Origin: JANQOH01 sp965201155
Lineage (GTDB): Bacteria > Pseudomonadota > Alphaproteobacteria > UBA7887
Assembly (NCBI GenBank): GCA_965201155.1
Contig: OZ241752.1
Span: forward strand, 1,550,001 to 1,614,000
DNA length: 64,000 nucleotides
Direction: 5' to 3'
Part shown: piece by piece, positions 1 to 7,229 of the stretch
How positions within the stretch are numbered: the stretch's first letter is position 1
How the letters are laid out: the number at the start of each line of letters is the position of its first letter
Notes under the pieces: generated by a model
The model's input: the letters and a program-made list of their open reading frames with translations, nothing else
What the model was told of the DNA's origin: nothing
Databases searched by the model: none
Position numbers and translations under genes: made by a program

Positions 1-231
1 GTCCGCAGCAGACAACACGTGATAAGTATCATCCGGTGCTGCAAAAGCACGTTCCAGTTCTGCCTTAAGGCGGTCGAAAGCGTCGCGTTCCGCCCGCGCT
101 TTGTCACGCCGTATCAGATCGCGAATGTACTCGCTGACGTTTTCGTAGTCACCGGATTCACCGACATTGGCTGAAACAAAGTCGCTGAGAGCTCCGCTGA
201 CGCGAACTGTCATCGTTGTCGTGCGCCGCAT
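1..231 (-). CDS. ParD-like antitoxin (ribbon-helix-helix), 3' end cut by window edge
   Basis: Reading leftwards from ATG at 231 the product begins MRRTTTMTVRVSG, and the frame stays open to the window edge (77 codons visible). The start looks like a CopG/MetJ-type beta strand, followed by two helices containing SEYIRDLIRRDKARAER, which is typical of ParD antitoxins. ParD proteins bind their own promoter through the N-terminal ribbon-helix-helix domain and neutralise a ParE-type RNase or gyrase toxin with the C-terminal tail. A toxin gene would be expected just outside the window on the same strand, but cannot be seen. A good Shine-Dalgarno (AGGGAG) lies 7 nt before the start. The family call is fairly secure; the partner is inferred. 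Confidence 0.85.
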   Translation of the reverse strand, partial: MRRTTTMTVRVSGALSDFVSANVGESGDYENVSEYIRDLIRRDKARAERDAFDRLKAELERAFAAPDDTYHVLSAAD

Positions 232-256
232 GGCCAGTCTCCCTATGATTGCACCA

Positions 257-285
257 ATATTAACTAATATCGAATACATTGACAA
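257..285 (-). promoter_or_regulatory. Sigma70-type promoter with operator palindrome for the antitoxin gene
   Basis: On the minus strand TTGTCA (280-285) and TAATAT (257-262) are spaced by exactly 17 nt, a good -35/-10 pair about 20-25 nt before the ParD-like start region. The -10 lies inside the perfect palindrome ATATTA-AC-TAATAT (257-270). Palindromes over the -10 are typical of autoregulated toxin-antitoxin operons; binding by the antitoxin is inferred. The tract is strikingly AT-rich for this genome. Confidence 0.6.
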
Positions 286-352
286 GGAAATCCGCTCGCG
301 ACTCGCCAAGCCTTCCGTTGCTCGGTGTGCGACACGTTTCCCGATTGCTGCG

Positions 353-1696
353 TCACGCGCGGACGATTTCTGTTCGGGTGGTGACGAGGGAGCGGGGGAG
401 CAGGACGGACTGGACGGCGAGGATTTCGCGGGCGCTTTTTGAGTCACCAGCGCCGCCCTGGGGGCCGTTGGTGAGCAGGGTCTCGACTTCCCAGCCGATC
501 GCCTCGGCGGTGCGGCGGTCGGCGCAGCGTCCCGACAGGCGCAGCCGTACTTCATAAGGTTCCGGCCGGTCGGGCGCGGGGCCGTGGAGACTGTCAATGC
601 CGATCAGGTCCACGCGCCAGTCGTCATAGGTGAAGCCGCGCATGGCGAGGCGTTCGGCGACGACTTCGGCGGCGAGGCGTGCGCGCGCCGCGGCGTTCGG
701 GCCGGCATAGGAAATCTGGCCTTCGCCGATATAGCCGTCGAAATAGCCGACACTCACCTTGTAGGAGGCCGTGCGCGGGGCGGCGCGGGCGCCGGTCACA
801 CGCACCTGGTCAGGGCCGGCCTGGTGGAAGCGTATGGCAGTGGCGTCGAGCACGCAGTCGGGCGTGATATAGGCGGCGGGGTCGTGCATTTCGTACAGAA
901 GCTGCTCGGTGCAGGTGCGGACATCCACACGTCCGCCGGCGTCGGGCACCTTGCCGATGGTGACGGCGCCGTCGGCAGAGATGTCAGCGAACGGGAATCC
1001 GAGGCGGGCGAGGCCGGGGACATCCTTGATGCCGGGATCAGCGAAATATCCGCCGGTCACCTGGCCGGCGCATTCGAGAAGATGGCCGGCCGCCGTTGCC
1101 TGCCCCAGGTGATGATAGTCGTCATATGACCAGCCGAGGGCGTGCAAGGCCGGGGCAACGAAGAGGGACGGGTCGGCAACGCGCCCGGTCATGACGACGG
1201 GGGCGCCGGTGGCCAGGGCGTCGCATATGCCGTCGGCGCCGAGATAGGCGTTGGCCGCCGCCATGCGCGGCAGGATCGACTCGAGCGGCTCGCCGCTCTC
1301 CATCAGTGTCAGACCGGGGCGTCGGGCGACCGGCTCGCTCACATCATCGCCCAGCAACACGGCGCAGGCGGGGTCGGCGAAACCGGCTTCGGCGGCGATT
1401 TCCGCCGCTCGCTTCCCTGCGGCAAGGGGATTGGCCGCGCCCATGTTGGATACCACCCGCACGCCACCTGCGGCGCAGGCGGGCAGCACGGCGTGCAGGC
1501 GTTCTTCAAGGCGGGGGCTGGTTCCGTCATGCACGCCGCGCCGCATGGCCAGCGTCTCGCGCGCAATGGTGCGCTCGGCGAGGCATTCGAAGGCGAGATA
1601 GTCCACCGCGCCGCGCTCTGCCAGTTCCACCGCCGGTTCCCAGCGGTCGCCGGCGAAACCGGCGCCGCTGCCGATACGGACCGTGCCGTTCTGCAT
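353..1696 (-). CDS. AtuA-family protein (acyclic terpene utilization AtuA / DUF1446)
   Basis: The 447-residue product starts MQNGTVRIGSGAGFAGDR and contains the family blocks YLAFECLAERT, VSNMGAANP, TGRVADPSLF and CAGQVTGGYF, the core of DUF1446/AtuA proteins. AtuA is required in Pseudomonas for citronellol/geraniol catabolism but its reaction is unknown; the domain also occurs in many proteobacteria outside terpene clusters, and no other atu gene is visible here. I chose ATG 1696 over the in-frame ATG at 1723 because AGGTGA sits 7 nt before it and family proteins begin at this point. The gene ends 121 bp before the antitoxin start. Its substrate is unknown. Confidence 0.85.
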   Translation of the reverse strand: MQNGTVRIGSGAGFAGDRWEPAVELAERGAVDYLAFECLAERTIARETLAMRRGVHDGTSPRLEERLHAVLPACAAGGVRVVSNMGAANPLAAGKRAAEIAAEAGFADPACAVLLGDDVSEPVARRPGLTLMESGEPLESILPRMAAANAYLGADGICDALATGAPVVMTGRVADPSLFVAPALHALGWSYDDYHHLGQATAAGHLLECAGQVTGGYFADPGIKDVPGLARLGFPFADISADGAVTIGKVPDAGGRVDVRTCTEQLLYEMHDPAAYITPDCVLDATAIRFHQAGPDQVRVTGARAAPRTASYKVSVGYFDGYIGEGQISYAGPNAAARARLAAEVVAERLAMRGFTYDDWRVDLIGIDSLHGPAPDRPEPYEVRLRLSGRCADRRTAEAIGWEVETLLTNGPQGGAGDSKSAREILAVQSVLLPRSLVTTRTEIVRA

Positions 1697-1807
1697 GTCA
1701 TCGTCACCTGTCTGCTGTGCCATGGTTTCATCATGCCATGGCGGCGCGCCGGTGTCGCGCCTGGGCCGGCTTGCGGGCGTGGCTGCGCCGCTGATATGAT
1801 GCACGGT

Positions 1808-2389
1808 ATGGAAGCTATGGGAGTCCCTCGATTTTCCCGGTGGTGCGGCGCTCTGGCAGCGGCGTTGTTGTTTGCGGTCCTGTGGGCAGCGCCCGGCGCG
1901 GCGCGGCAGGATGATCCGCGCCTCGACTCGCTGTTTGCCGCCCTGCAGGCGGAAACGCCGCCGGCAGATATGCGGCACATTGAACGCTCGATCTGGATCA
2001 TCTGGCTCGACAGCGGCGATGACACGCTGAATGCGCTGATGGAGGACGGCGTTCGCGCCATGAATGAGGGGGATCACGGCGCGGCGCTGGAGTTGTTCTC
2101 GGTCCTGATCGATGCGGCGCCGGATTTCGCCGAAGGGTGGAACAAGCGGGCGACGCTGTATTGGCTGATGGGGGATTTCGAGGCGTCGGTGGAGGATATT
2201 GAAGAGACGCTGGCGCTGGAGCCGCGTCATTTCGGCGCTTTGTCAGGTCTGGCGCTGGTGCGTATGGCGCAGCAACGGCCGGACGCGGCATATGAGGCGC
2301 TCCGCCGTCTGCTGGCGGTACATCCCCATGCGGAGAGTGCCAGGCGCCGGCTTGAGCGGCTGCGCCGAATCCTCGGACCGGAGGCCTGA
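1808..2389 (+). CDS. Secreted or membrane-anchored tetratricopeptide-repeat protein
   Basis: The 193-residue product has an N-terminal hydrophobic segment (about residues 10-30, ending near PGAARQ) resembling a signal peptide. About two to three TPR units follow (about residues 70-180), with the pattern ALELFSVLIDAAPDFAEGWNKRA, shortened here as A-x6-A-x3-P-x-F-A-x-G-W-x-K-R. TPR proteins of this size are common in Alphaproteobacteria and serve as periplasmic protein-interaction scaffolds; no specific partner can be named. It is divergent from the AtuA-family gene. No strong Shine-Dalgarno is visible: ATG 1796, 1799, 1808 and 1817 are all in frame, and 1808 is a compromise. Confidence 0.75.
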   Translation: MEAMGVPRFSRWCGALAAALLFAVLWAAPGAARQDDPRLDSLFAALQAETPPADMRHIERSIWIIWLDSGDDTLNALMEDGVRAMNEGDHGAALELFSVLIDAAPDFAEGWNKRATLYWLMGDFEASVEDIEETLALEPRHFGALSGLALVRMAQQRPDAAYEALRRLLAVHPHAESARRRLERLRRILGPEA

Positions 2390-2450
2390 GAATCCTTCCG
2401 GAAATGCGGTCTGCACGGTTTCGGCGGAGCGGGATGCCCCGCAGTTACGG

Positions 2451-3191
2451 TCAGGGGTAGTCGCAGACCTGTTCGGTTACGTTGACGAAGCCGCGCGTTT
2501 CGGCAGCGGATATGGTGAAATTGTGGGATTTGGGGCCGATCACCACAGCATGATAGAGCGGCAGCACGCCTTCGCTCTCGCTTTGCACGCCGCCTGGCCG
2601 GGTGAAGACAATGCTGACTGGCGCCGCAGCGTCGAACCATGCTTCGCGGGCGCCCCCGGCGTCGATTGCCGATGCGCCGGCGCCGGTTACGGTGATGGCG
2701 TTGCCGGCGAAGCTTACGGAGGCATGGGCGCCGCGTGACAGGGGGGTTTGCAGGAGGAAGCGGCGCGTCACGACTTCCTCACCGCAGCGCGGTCCGGAGC
2801 TTGCAGCGCCGATGACGTAAGAGATCTGGTCCGGCGGCACGCCGTCTGCAATGCGCAGGCGCACTGCCTGCATGATTTCCTGCTCGACGCCTTGCGGCGC
2901 CTCGTCGCGATATCGGCGAATGGTTTCGGCGAGTTGCTGCTCGACGGCGGTGCGCGTCGTCTCGGCGTCATCGGCCAATGCCTGTAACCGGGTATTTTCC
3001 GCTTCCAGCATTGTAATGCGGTCTTTCAGCATCTCACTGCGGGAAGCCGCGCGGTCGCTGCCCATGCCGTAGGCCCAATAGGATACGATGCCGCCGACGG
3101 TGACGTAGATCAGCGCGCGGAGGGCGCCGCCGCGCAGGCGCCCGCGCCGGCGGTTGTCGAGGCGTTTCGAGCCGGGGCCGCCGAGAATCAT
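2451..3191 (-). CDS. Membrane-anchored coiled-coil protein of unknown function
   Basis: The 246-residue product has a basic N-terminus (RRRGRLRGG), one transmembrane helix (about residues 24-45, RALIYVTVGGIVSYWAYGMG), then a predicted coiled coil (about residues 55-95, LEAENTRLQALADDAE). A periplasmic C-terminal domain of about 140 residues, containing two cysteines, follows. The topology suggests an inner-membrane protein with an extracytoplasmic domain, like some cell-envelope or polysaccharide-associated factors. I do not recognise a named family. It is convergent with the TPR gene and lies 90 bp downstream of the OmpA-like gene on the same strand, so the two could be co-transcribed. Confidence 0.7.
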   Translation of the reverse strand: MILGGPGSKRLDNRRRGRLRGGALRALIYVTVGGIVSYWAYGMGSDRAASRSEMLKDRITMLEAENTRLQALADDAETTRTAVEQQLAETIRRYRDEAPQGVEQEIMQAVRLRIADGVPPDQISYVIGAASSGPRCGEEVVTRRFLLQTPLSRGAHASVSFAGNAITVTGAGASAIDAGGAREAWFDAAAPVSIVFTRPGGVQSESEGVLPLYHAVVIGPKSHNFTISAAETRGFVNVTEQVCDYP

Positions 3192-3281
3192 TGGTTGCGC
3201 AGATGCGGCGGTTCGGGACTGCGTTGCGGGCCTGTGCGCCTGCCGGGGCGCCGCGCTGCCCCGGCGCAGTTCATCGGCAGC

Positions 3282-4196
3282 TTATGGTGCCTGGCGGATG
3301 CCCACAATATCGACACGGTCAGGCGGGCCGGCCTCATATTTTGCTCCCAGTGCGCGCACATCGATGCGGGCGGCGTTGACTTCCGAGTCGATGAGATAGG
3401 TGCGCACTGCCAGCGCGCGCCACAAGGACAAGCGCCGGGCGGCGCTGGAGCTCGAGTCTCCGGCGCCGGCATAGGCCTTGAGACGCACGCGCAAGTCGGG
3501 GTCGGCGCGCAATTCCGCAGCGACCTGATCAAGCATCGGCAGCGCGGTGCGCGGGAGATTGCTGTCGCCGACCGGGAACGGCACGCTGATGGGTGCGTCC
3601 AGCGCGATGGCCGCGGCAGGCTCCGGCGGGGGCGCGGCGTCGGGCGGCGCGGCGGCAGGCAAGGCGGCAGTGACAGCGGCCGGCGCGGTCGCGGTGTCGG
3701 CGGGGAGAGTTCCCTCCGCGGCCGGTTCTGGCTCTGCCGGGGTCATCGCGGTCGTGCTCGAAGGCGGCGGCGGGGCGGCAACGGCGGCGGGCGGCGGCGG
3801 CAGGACGGCTTGAGTCCGCTGCGGCAGCGGGGCGATGTCTCCTGTGCGGTCGGCGCTTCGGTCGGATGCTGCAGGGTTTCTCAGGACGACAGGCGGCAGG
3901 TGTCCGGCGGCGGGATCGCCGATGACGTGCGAGCGGGGCGGCCCGAGGCGGGCGTCGTAGAGCGGCAGCCCGTCGGCGCCGTGTTCCGGCACAGGAGAAA
4001 CCTGCGCGGCAGCGCCGCCCACGGCCTCCAGCACGCCGGTGTTGACCTCGACGTCGGGGAGGCGGAAGTCTGCGGCTCTGCGATCCTGCGCCGCTGCCGG
4101 GTCGGCGGCGATCCAGACAATGGCCGCGCCGAGAAGAGGAATTCGCGCTGTCGCGAACACATGGCGAAGTCGATCGAAAGGAGTTGACACTGTCAT
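3282..4196 (-). CDS. OmpA/MotB C-terminal-domain-like envelope protein
   Basis: The 304-residue product has an N-terminal signal peptide (cleavage probably near ADPAAAQD), a long Ala/Pro-rich linker (about residues 120-200) that may span the periplasm, and a C-terminal region (about 205-300). That region contains LPMLDQVAAELRADPD, ARRLSLWRALAVRTYLI and RIDVRALGAKYE. This follows the OmpA-C pattern (helix, then LSxxRAxxVxxYL, then G), which normally binds peptidoglycan. The usual Asp in the TD/AD loop is not obvious (AYAGAGD), so peptidoglycan binding is uncertain. ATG 4196 is preceded by GAGG at suitable spacing. An upstream in-frame start at 4271 would add a hydrophilic leader before the signal peptide and is less likely. 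Confidence 0.7.
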   Translation of the reverse strand: MTVSTPFDRLRHVFATARIPLLGAAIVWIAADPAAAQDRRAADFRLPDVEVNTGVLEAVGGAAAQVSPVPEHGADGLPLYDARLGPPRSHVIGDPAAGHLPPVVLRNPAASDRSADRTGDIAPLPQRTQAVLPPPPAAVAAPPPPSSTTAMTPAEPEPAAEGTLPADTATAPAAVTAALPAAAPPDAAPPPEPAAAIALDAPISVPFPVGDSNLPRTALPMLDQVAAELRADPDLRVRLKAYAGAGDSSSSAARRLSLWRALAVRTYLIDSEVNAARIDVRALGAKYEAGPPDRVDIVGIRQAP

Positions 4197-4332
4197 CTTG
4201 GCCTCATGATCTCTTGCGCAAGTTGCAAATGGCTGCAAGCAACGGTTCGCTATTACCGTGTGCTTCCACACCCCGAAGAATACCTGCGACAGCGTCTGCG
4301 AACAACCTTTACGCTCATCCCCGCATGCTGGT

Positions 4333-5121
4333 TCAGGTTGCGGTTTCGCGCCGCGGGCGCGGCGCCGCGGCGGCGAGTCTGGTGATTCGGTGCAGCAGGG
4401 CGGTGATCAAGCGGCCCTCGGCGGCGAGCATCAAGGGGGCGCGGGCGCCTTCCAGCGGCAATTGCTCGGTGAGGGCGCCGGCTTCACGGCACAAGAGTGC
4501 GCCGACGGCGAGGGTCGGCGGCGAGGCGCTGCCGACAAAGCCGTGAAAGCGTCCGCTCGCCACCCAGGCAAGGTCCAGCGCCGGCGCGCCTGTCAGCCGC
4601 ATGTCGGCGGGGCCGGCGGCGGTTGCGAGGCGGGCAGTCGCCAACCCGGGCGGCGGGGCCAGCGCGATCAGCGCCGACTCGGGGTCCGGGGCGGCGGCGC
4701 TGCGAAGGCGCCGCTGGTTGACAAAGGCACCCCTGCCGCGTTCCGCCCAATAGAGGTCGCCGCGCAGGGCATCGTAAATGACCCCTGCGGCAAGTTTTCC
4801 GGCTTCGCGTGCGCCGATGACAATGGCGAATGCGGGTACGCCGCGGGCGAGATTGCCGGCTCCGTCGAGCGGGGCGACGAGCCATGCAGGTTCATTGCCG
4901 CGTCCGGGCTCGGCGTCGAACAGCGGCGGGCCGCGGCGGGCCCGCTCCAGCTTGTGCGCCAGTGTTTCGGTGACACGCCGGGTTGTGCGCGCTGCGAGTG
5001 GTGCGGCGCCCTTGCGGCTGGCGAGCAATTGTTCGATTTCGCCGAAGTCGCGCCGCAGGATGCGGGCGGCATGGGCCGCCGCTTCCGCCATGACATTGAC
5101 GTGCGCCGAGCGGACGGCCAT
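4333..5121 (-). CDS. SuhB/inositol monophosphatase-like protein lacking metal ligands (probable pseudoenzyme)
   Basis: The 262-residue product aligns end to end with alphaproteobacterial SuhB: MAVRSAHVNVM and RDFGEIEQL at the start, WAERGRGAFVNQRRLR in the middle, ALDLAWVASGRF near the end. The motifs that bind catalytic Mg2+ are altered. The TADxxxE element reads RTTRRVTE, the DPLDGT motif reads APLDGAGN, and the PWDIAAG motif reads PPTLAVG, so three conserved Asp residues are missing. Inositol-phosphate hydrolysis is therefore unlikely. The reading frame is intact, arguing against recent decay. It lies 19 bp after efp on the same strand, a linkage I know from related bacteria. E. coli SuhB also acts in transcription antitermination independently of catalysis, a possible retained role (inference). 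Confidence 0.85.
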   Translation of the reverse strand: MAVRSAHVNVMAEAAAHAARILRRDFGEIEQLLASRKGAAPLAARTTRRVTETLAHKLERARRGPPLFDAEPGRGNEPAWLVAPLDGAGNLARGVPAFAIVIGAREAGKLAAGVIYDALRGDLYWAERGRGAFVNQRRLRSAAAPDPESALIALAPPPGLATARLATAAGPADMRLTGAPALDLAWVASGRFHGFVGSASPPTLAVGALLCREAGALTEQLPLEGARAPLMLAAEGRLITALLHRITRLAAAAPRPRRETAT

Positions 5122-5140
5122 GGCGGTACGGGCCGGGGTT

Positions 5141-5707
5141 TCAGTCTTTGGCGCGTTCGGCGTAGGTCCCGTCAGCCGTGTTGACAACGACGCGGACGCC
5201 GGTTTCGACATGGGGCGGCACCATGATGCGCTGGCCGTTTTCCAGCGTGGCCGGCTTGAAGCTGGAAGCGGCGGTCTGGCCTTTCACCACGGGTTCGGTT
5301 TCGGTCACTTCCATGGTGACGGTATCGGCGAGGCGGATACCGATGGGTTTGCCGTCGAAGATTTCCACCTCCACCTCCATTTCTTCCTGCAGCCAGGGGC
5401 GTCCGCCGACGATGAGGCCGGCGTCGACGTCGATCTGGTCGTAGGTTTCGGCGTCCATGAGAGTGAGGATTTCTCCGTCGCCATAGAGGTACTGGTATTT
5501 TTTCTGTTCGAGCCAGGCGCGTTCGACGGCTTCGGCGGCGCGGAAGCGTTCGTTCAGCTTGGTGCCGTCGCGGAGGTTTTTCAGTTCCACCTGGTTGTAG
5601 GCGCCGCCCTTGCCCGGTTGCGTCGCCTGGTTCCTGACGACGCGCCAAAGGGCGCCCTTGTGCTCGATGACCATGCCCGGGCGCACGGCATTGCCGTTGA
5701 TTTTCAT
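5141..5707 (-). CDS. efp: Translation elongation factor P
   Basis: The 188-residue product starts MKINGNAVRPGMVIEHKG and has the three-domain EF-P layout at the standard length. The first KOW-like domain carries QPGKGGAYNQVELKNL, whose Lys in the PGKG loop is the position that reaches toward the ribosomal peptidyl-transferase centre and is modified in many bacteria. The second domain has YQYLYGDGEILTLMD, and the C-terminal OB domain has the signature KPATLENGQRIMVPP. EF-P rescues ribosomes stalled at polyproline. ATG 5707 gives the exact family N-terminus. The upstream 27 codons in frame are not part of the family. Confidence 0.97.
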   Translation of the reverse strand: MKINGNAVRPGMVIEHKGALWRVVRNQATQPGKGGAYNQVELKNLRDGTKLNERFRAAEAVERAWLEQKKYQYLYGDGEILTLMDAETYDQIDVDAGLIVGGRPWLQEEMEVEVEIFDGKPIGIRLADTVTMEVTETEPVVKGQTAASSFKPATLENGQRIMVPPHVETGVRVVVNTADGTYAERAKD

Positions 5708-5851
5708 ACCGTGTTCGATGCCTGAAAGGGGGGTTGGAAGCGGGCACGGGCCACGCTGAAACTTATCATTGGCGACCGTGCGGCGCAATCCCCCGGTCAG
5801 GCCGCGGGATGATTCGGGCGCCGTGACAGGGCGTGAGGTGAAATACGATGC

Positions 5852-5867
5852 TGTTTCACGTGAAACA
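5852..5867. other. parS: parS centromere site (ParB binding)
   Basis: The sequence TGTTTCACGTGAAACA is a perfect 16-bp palindrome matching the bacterial parS consensus. It lies in the 184-bp gap between efp and znuA. ParB binds parS sites and spreads around them, and ParA/ParB/SMC use the complex for chromosome segregation. Chromosomal parS sites cluster around the replication origin, so the site suggests an origin-proximal position. No second copy was found by eye in the window. Confidence 0.9.
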
Positions 5868-5891
5868 ATTTGCGGCGGCGGTCCTGCCCTG

Positions 5892-7010
5892 TCATTCGGC
5901 GGTGAGACAATCTGCCATGGAACGGGCCATGGCCGTGATGAGGCCGGGATAAAGGTCCGGTCCCGGTTTCAGCCCTCCGCCGTTCGGATCCAGGGTTGCG
6001 ACGCGGGCGTCAGTGCCTTCGACCGCCGTGTAGACCAGCTTGTCGTCGAGTTGCGGTTCGAGGAAGACGCACATCACACCCTTGGAGCGTATGACGTCGC
6101 GGATGCGTGCTATGCGCGCCGGGCTGGGTGATTCCGCGTCTCCCGACGCAATGGCGCCGGCATTGAAGATTTCGAAGCGCTGGTCGAAGTACCCGTAGGC
6201 GTCGTGGGCAGTGACGAACGGCTTGTCATGCACGGGCGCCAGAATTTCATTCGTGGTGCGGATCAGCTCCTCGATGCGCTCGCGACCTGACCTGGCATTG
6301 GCGGCGTAGGCCGCGGCGTTGTCCGGATCCGCCTGCGCGAGAACGGTGGCGATGTGCGTCAACATGGCTGCACCGTTGCGGGGGTCCAGCCATATATGCG
6401 GGTCGGCGCCTTCATGTACGTGGGCGTGATCATCCTCTTCCTCGTGGTCGGCATGATCATCGTGGGTCGCGTGGTCGTCGTCCTCCTCGTGGTCGGCATG
6501 ATCATCGTGGGCCGTGTGGTCGCCCTCTTCCTCGTGGTCGGCGTGATCATCCTCTTCCTCGTGGTCGGCGTGATCATCCTCCTCCTCGTGGTCGGCATGA
6601 TCATCGTGGGTCGCGTGGTCGTCCTCCTCCTCGTGGTCGGCGTGATCATCCTGATCGTCGTGGTCCCCATACTCCAATATGCTGACGCCCGGGGAGTCCA
6701 TCAGCGCGGCGATCTGGGCGTCGTCTTTCGCAAGGCTGTCGATCGCCTTTCCCAGCCATGGCGTGAGTTCCTCGCCGATCCAGAAGATCGCGTCCGCCCG
6801 CGCGAGGCGCCGTGCTTCGGACGGGCGCATGGAATAGTGGTGCGGTGAGGCGCCGGGCGGCAGGATGTATGAGGGTGTTCCGATGCCCCGCATGACCTGC
6901 GCCACCAATGAGTGGACCGGCTGAAAATCGGTTACGACAGCGGGGGCCGACAGCGCCGGTATTGCGACCGTCGCAGCAAATGCCGCCGGAACGAGAAACC
7001 ACAAGCGCAT
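5892..7010 (-). CDS. znuA: High-affinity zinc ABC transporter, periplasmic zinc-binding protein
   Basis: The 372-residue product has a signal peptide (MRLWFLVPAAFAATVA...), the first ZnuA zinc-ligand region (PPGASPHHYSMRPSEA), a very long His/Asp/Glu-rich loop (about residues 115-200, about 22 His), then ADPHIWLDPRNG, VTAHDAYGYF and FLEPQLDD. This order of motifs is that of cluster A-I metal-binding proteins of the ZnuA type. The protein should capture Zn2+ in the periplasm and deliver it to ZnuB. The charged loop is several times longer than usual and would act as a metal buffer. The gene is divergent from znuCB. ATG 7010 fits the signal peptide and has AGGGGG upstream. Confidence 0.95.
   Translation of the reverse strand: MRLWFLVPAAFAATVAIPALSAPAVVTDFQPVHSLVAQVMRGIGTPSYILPPGASPHHYSMRPSEARRLARADAIFWIGEELTPWLGKAIDSLAKDDAQIAALMDSPGVSILEYGDHDDQDDHADHEEEDDHATHDDHADHEEEDDHADHEEEDDHADHEEEGDHTAHDDHADHEEDDDHATHDDHADHEEEDDHAHVHEGADPHIWLDPRNGAAMLTHIATVLAQADPDNAAAYAANARSGRERIEELIRTTNEILAPVHDKPFVTAHDAYGYFDQRFEIFNAGAIASGDAESPSPARIARIRDVIRSKGVMCVFLEPQLDDKLVYTAVEGTDARVATLDPNGGGLKPGPDLYPGLITAMARSMADCLTAE
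6412..6668 (-). repeat. Tandem DNA repeat encoding the His/Asp/Glu-rich loop of ZnuA
   Basis: The znuA segment consists of imperfect in-frame repeats of short units coding for DDHADHEEE and DDHATHDDHADHEEE. The near-identical nucleotide units (for example gtggtcggcgtgatcatcc recurring) suggest expansion by slippage or unequal recombination, so the loop length may vary between strains. Confidence 0.85.
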
Positions 7011-7065
7011 TGCCGAAGCCCCCTGGAACGTGACGTTGAATGACAAGCCTGCGACATAGTAGAAT

Positions 7066-7080
7066 GCCGCATGATGCGGC
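7066..7080. promoter_or_regulatory. Candidate operator palindrome between znuA and znuCB
   Basis: GCCGCAT-G-ATGCGGC is a perfect 7-1-7 inverted repeat in the 219-bp divergent intergenic region, 56 bp upstream of znuA. Zinc uptake loci are normally repressed by Zur at such a place. This sequence does not look like the AT-rich Zur boxes I know, so binding by Zur is only a possibility. The rest of the gap shows no clear gene. Confidence 0.3.
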
Positions 7081-7229
7081 GCAACAAGCCGGACGAGAGG
7101 GACATGCCGGATCGAGGCCTCAGGGAACGGGAGGAAGATCACCACCCTGAGGCGCCATTTCCGGGTGCGTGCGATGCGGCCCCAGCCACGGTGCCATTCC
7201 CGATGGCCGCGAACCGGCGAGTTTCGTAG

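Noticed and set aside
353..2230. Long 625-codon minus frame covering the AtuA-family gene and the TPR gene
   Set aside because: Only the part up to 1696 carries family signatures and a ribosome-binding site; the extension overlaps a coding TPR gene and is a GC-rich open shadow frame.
6412..6668. CRISPR-like array
   Set aside because: The repeats are contiguous, in frame and code for a His-rich protein loop inside znuA; there are no spacers.
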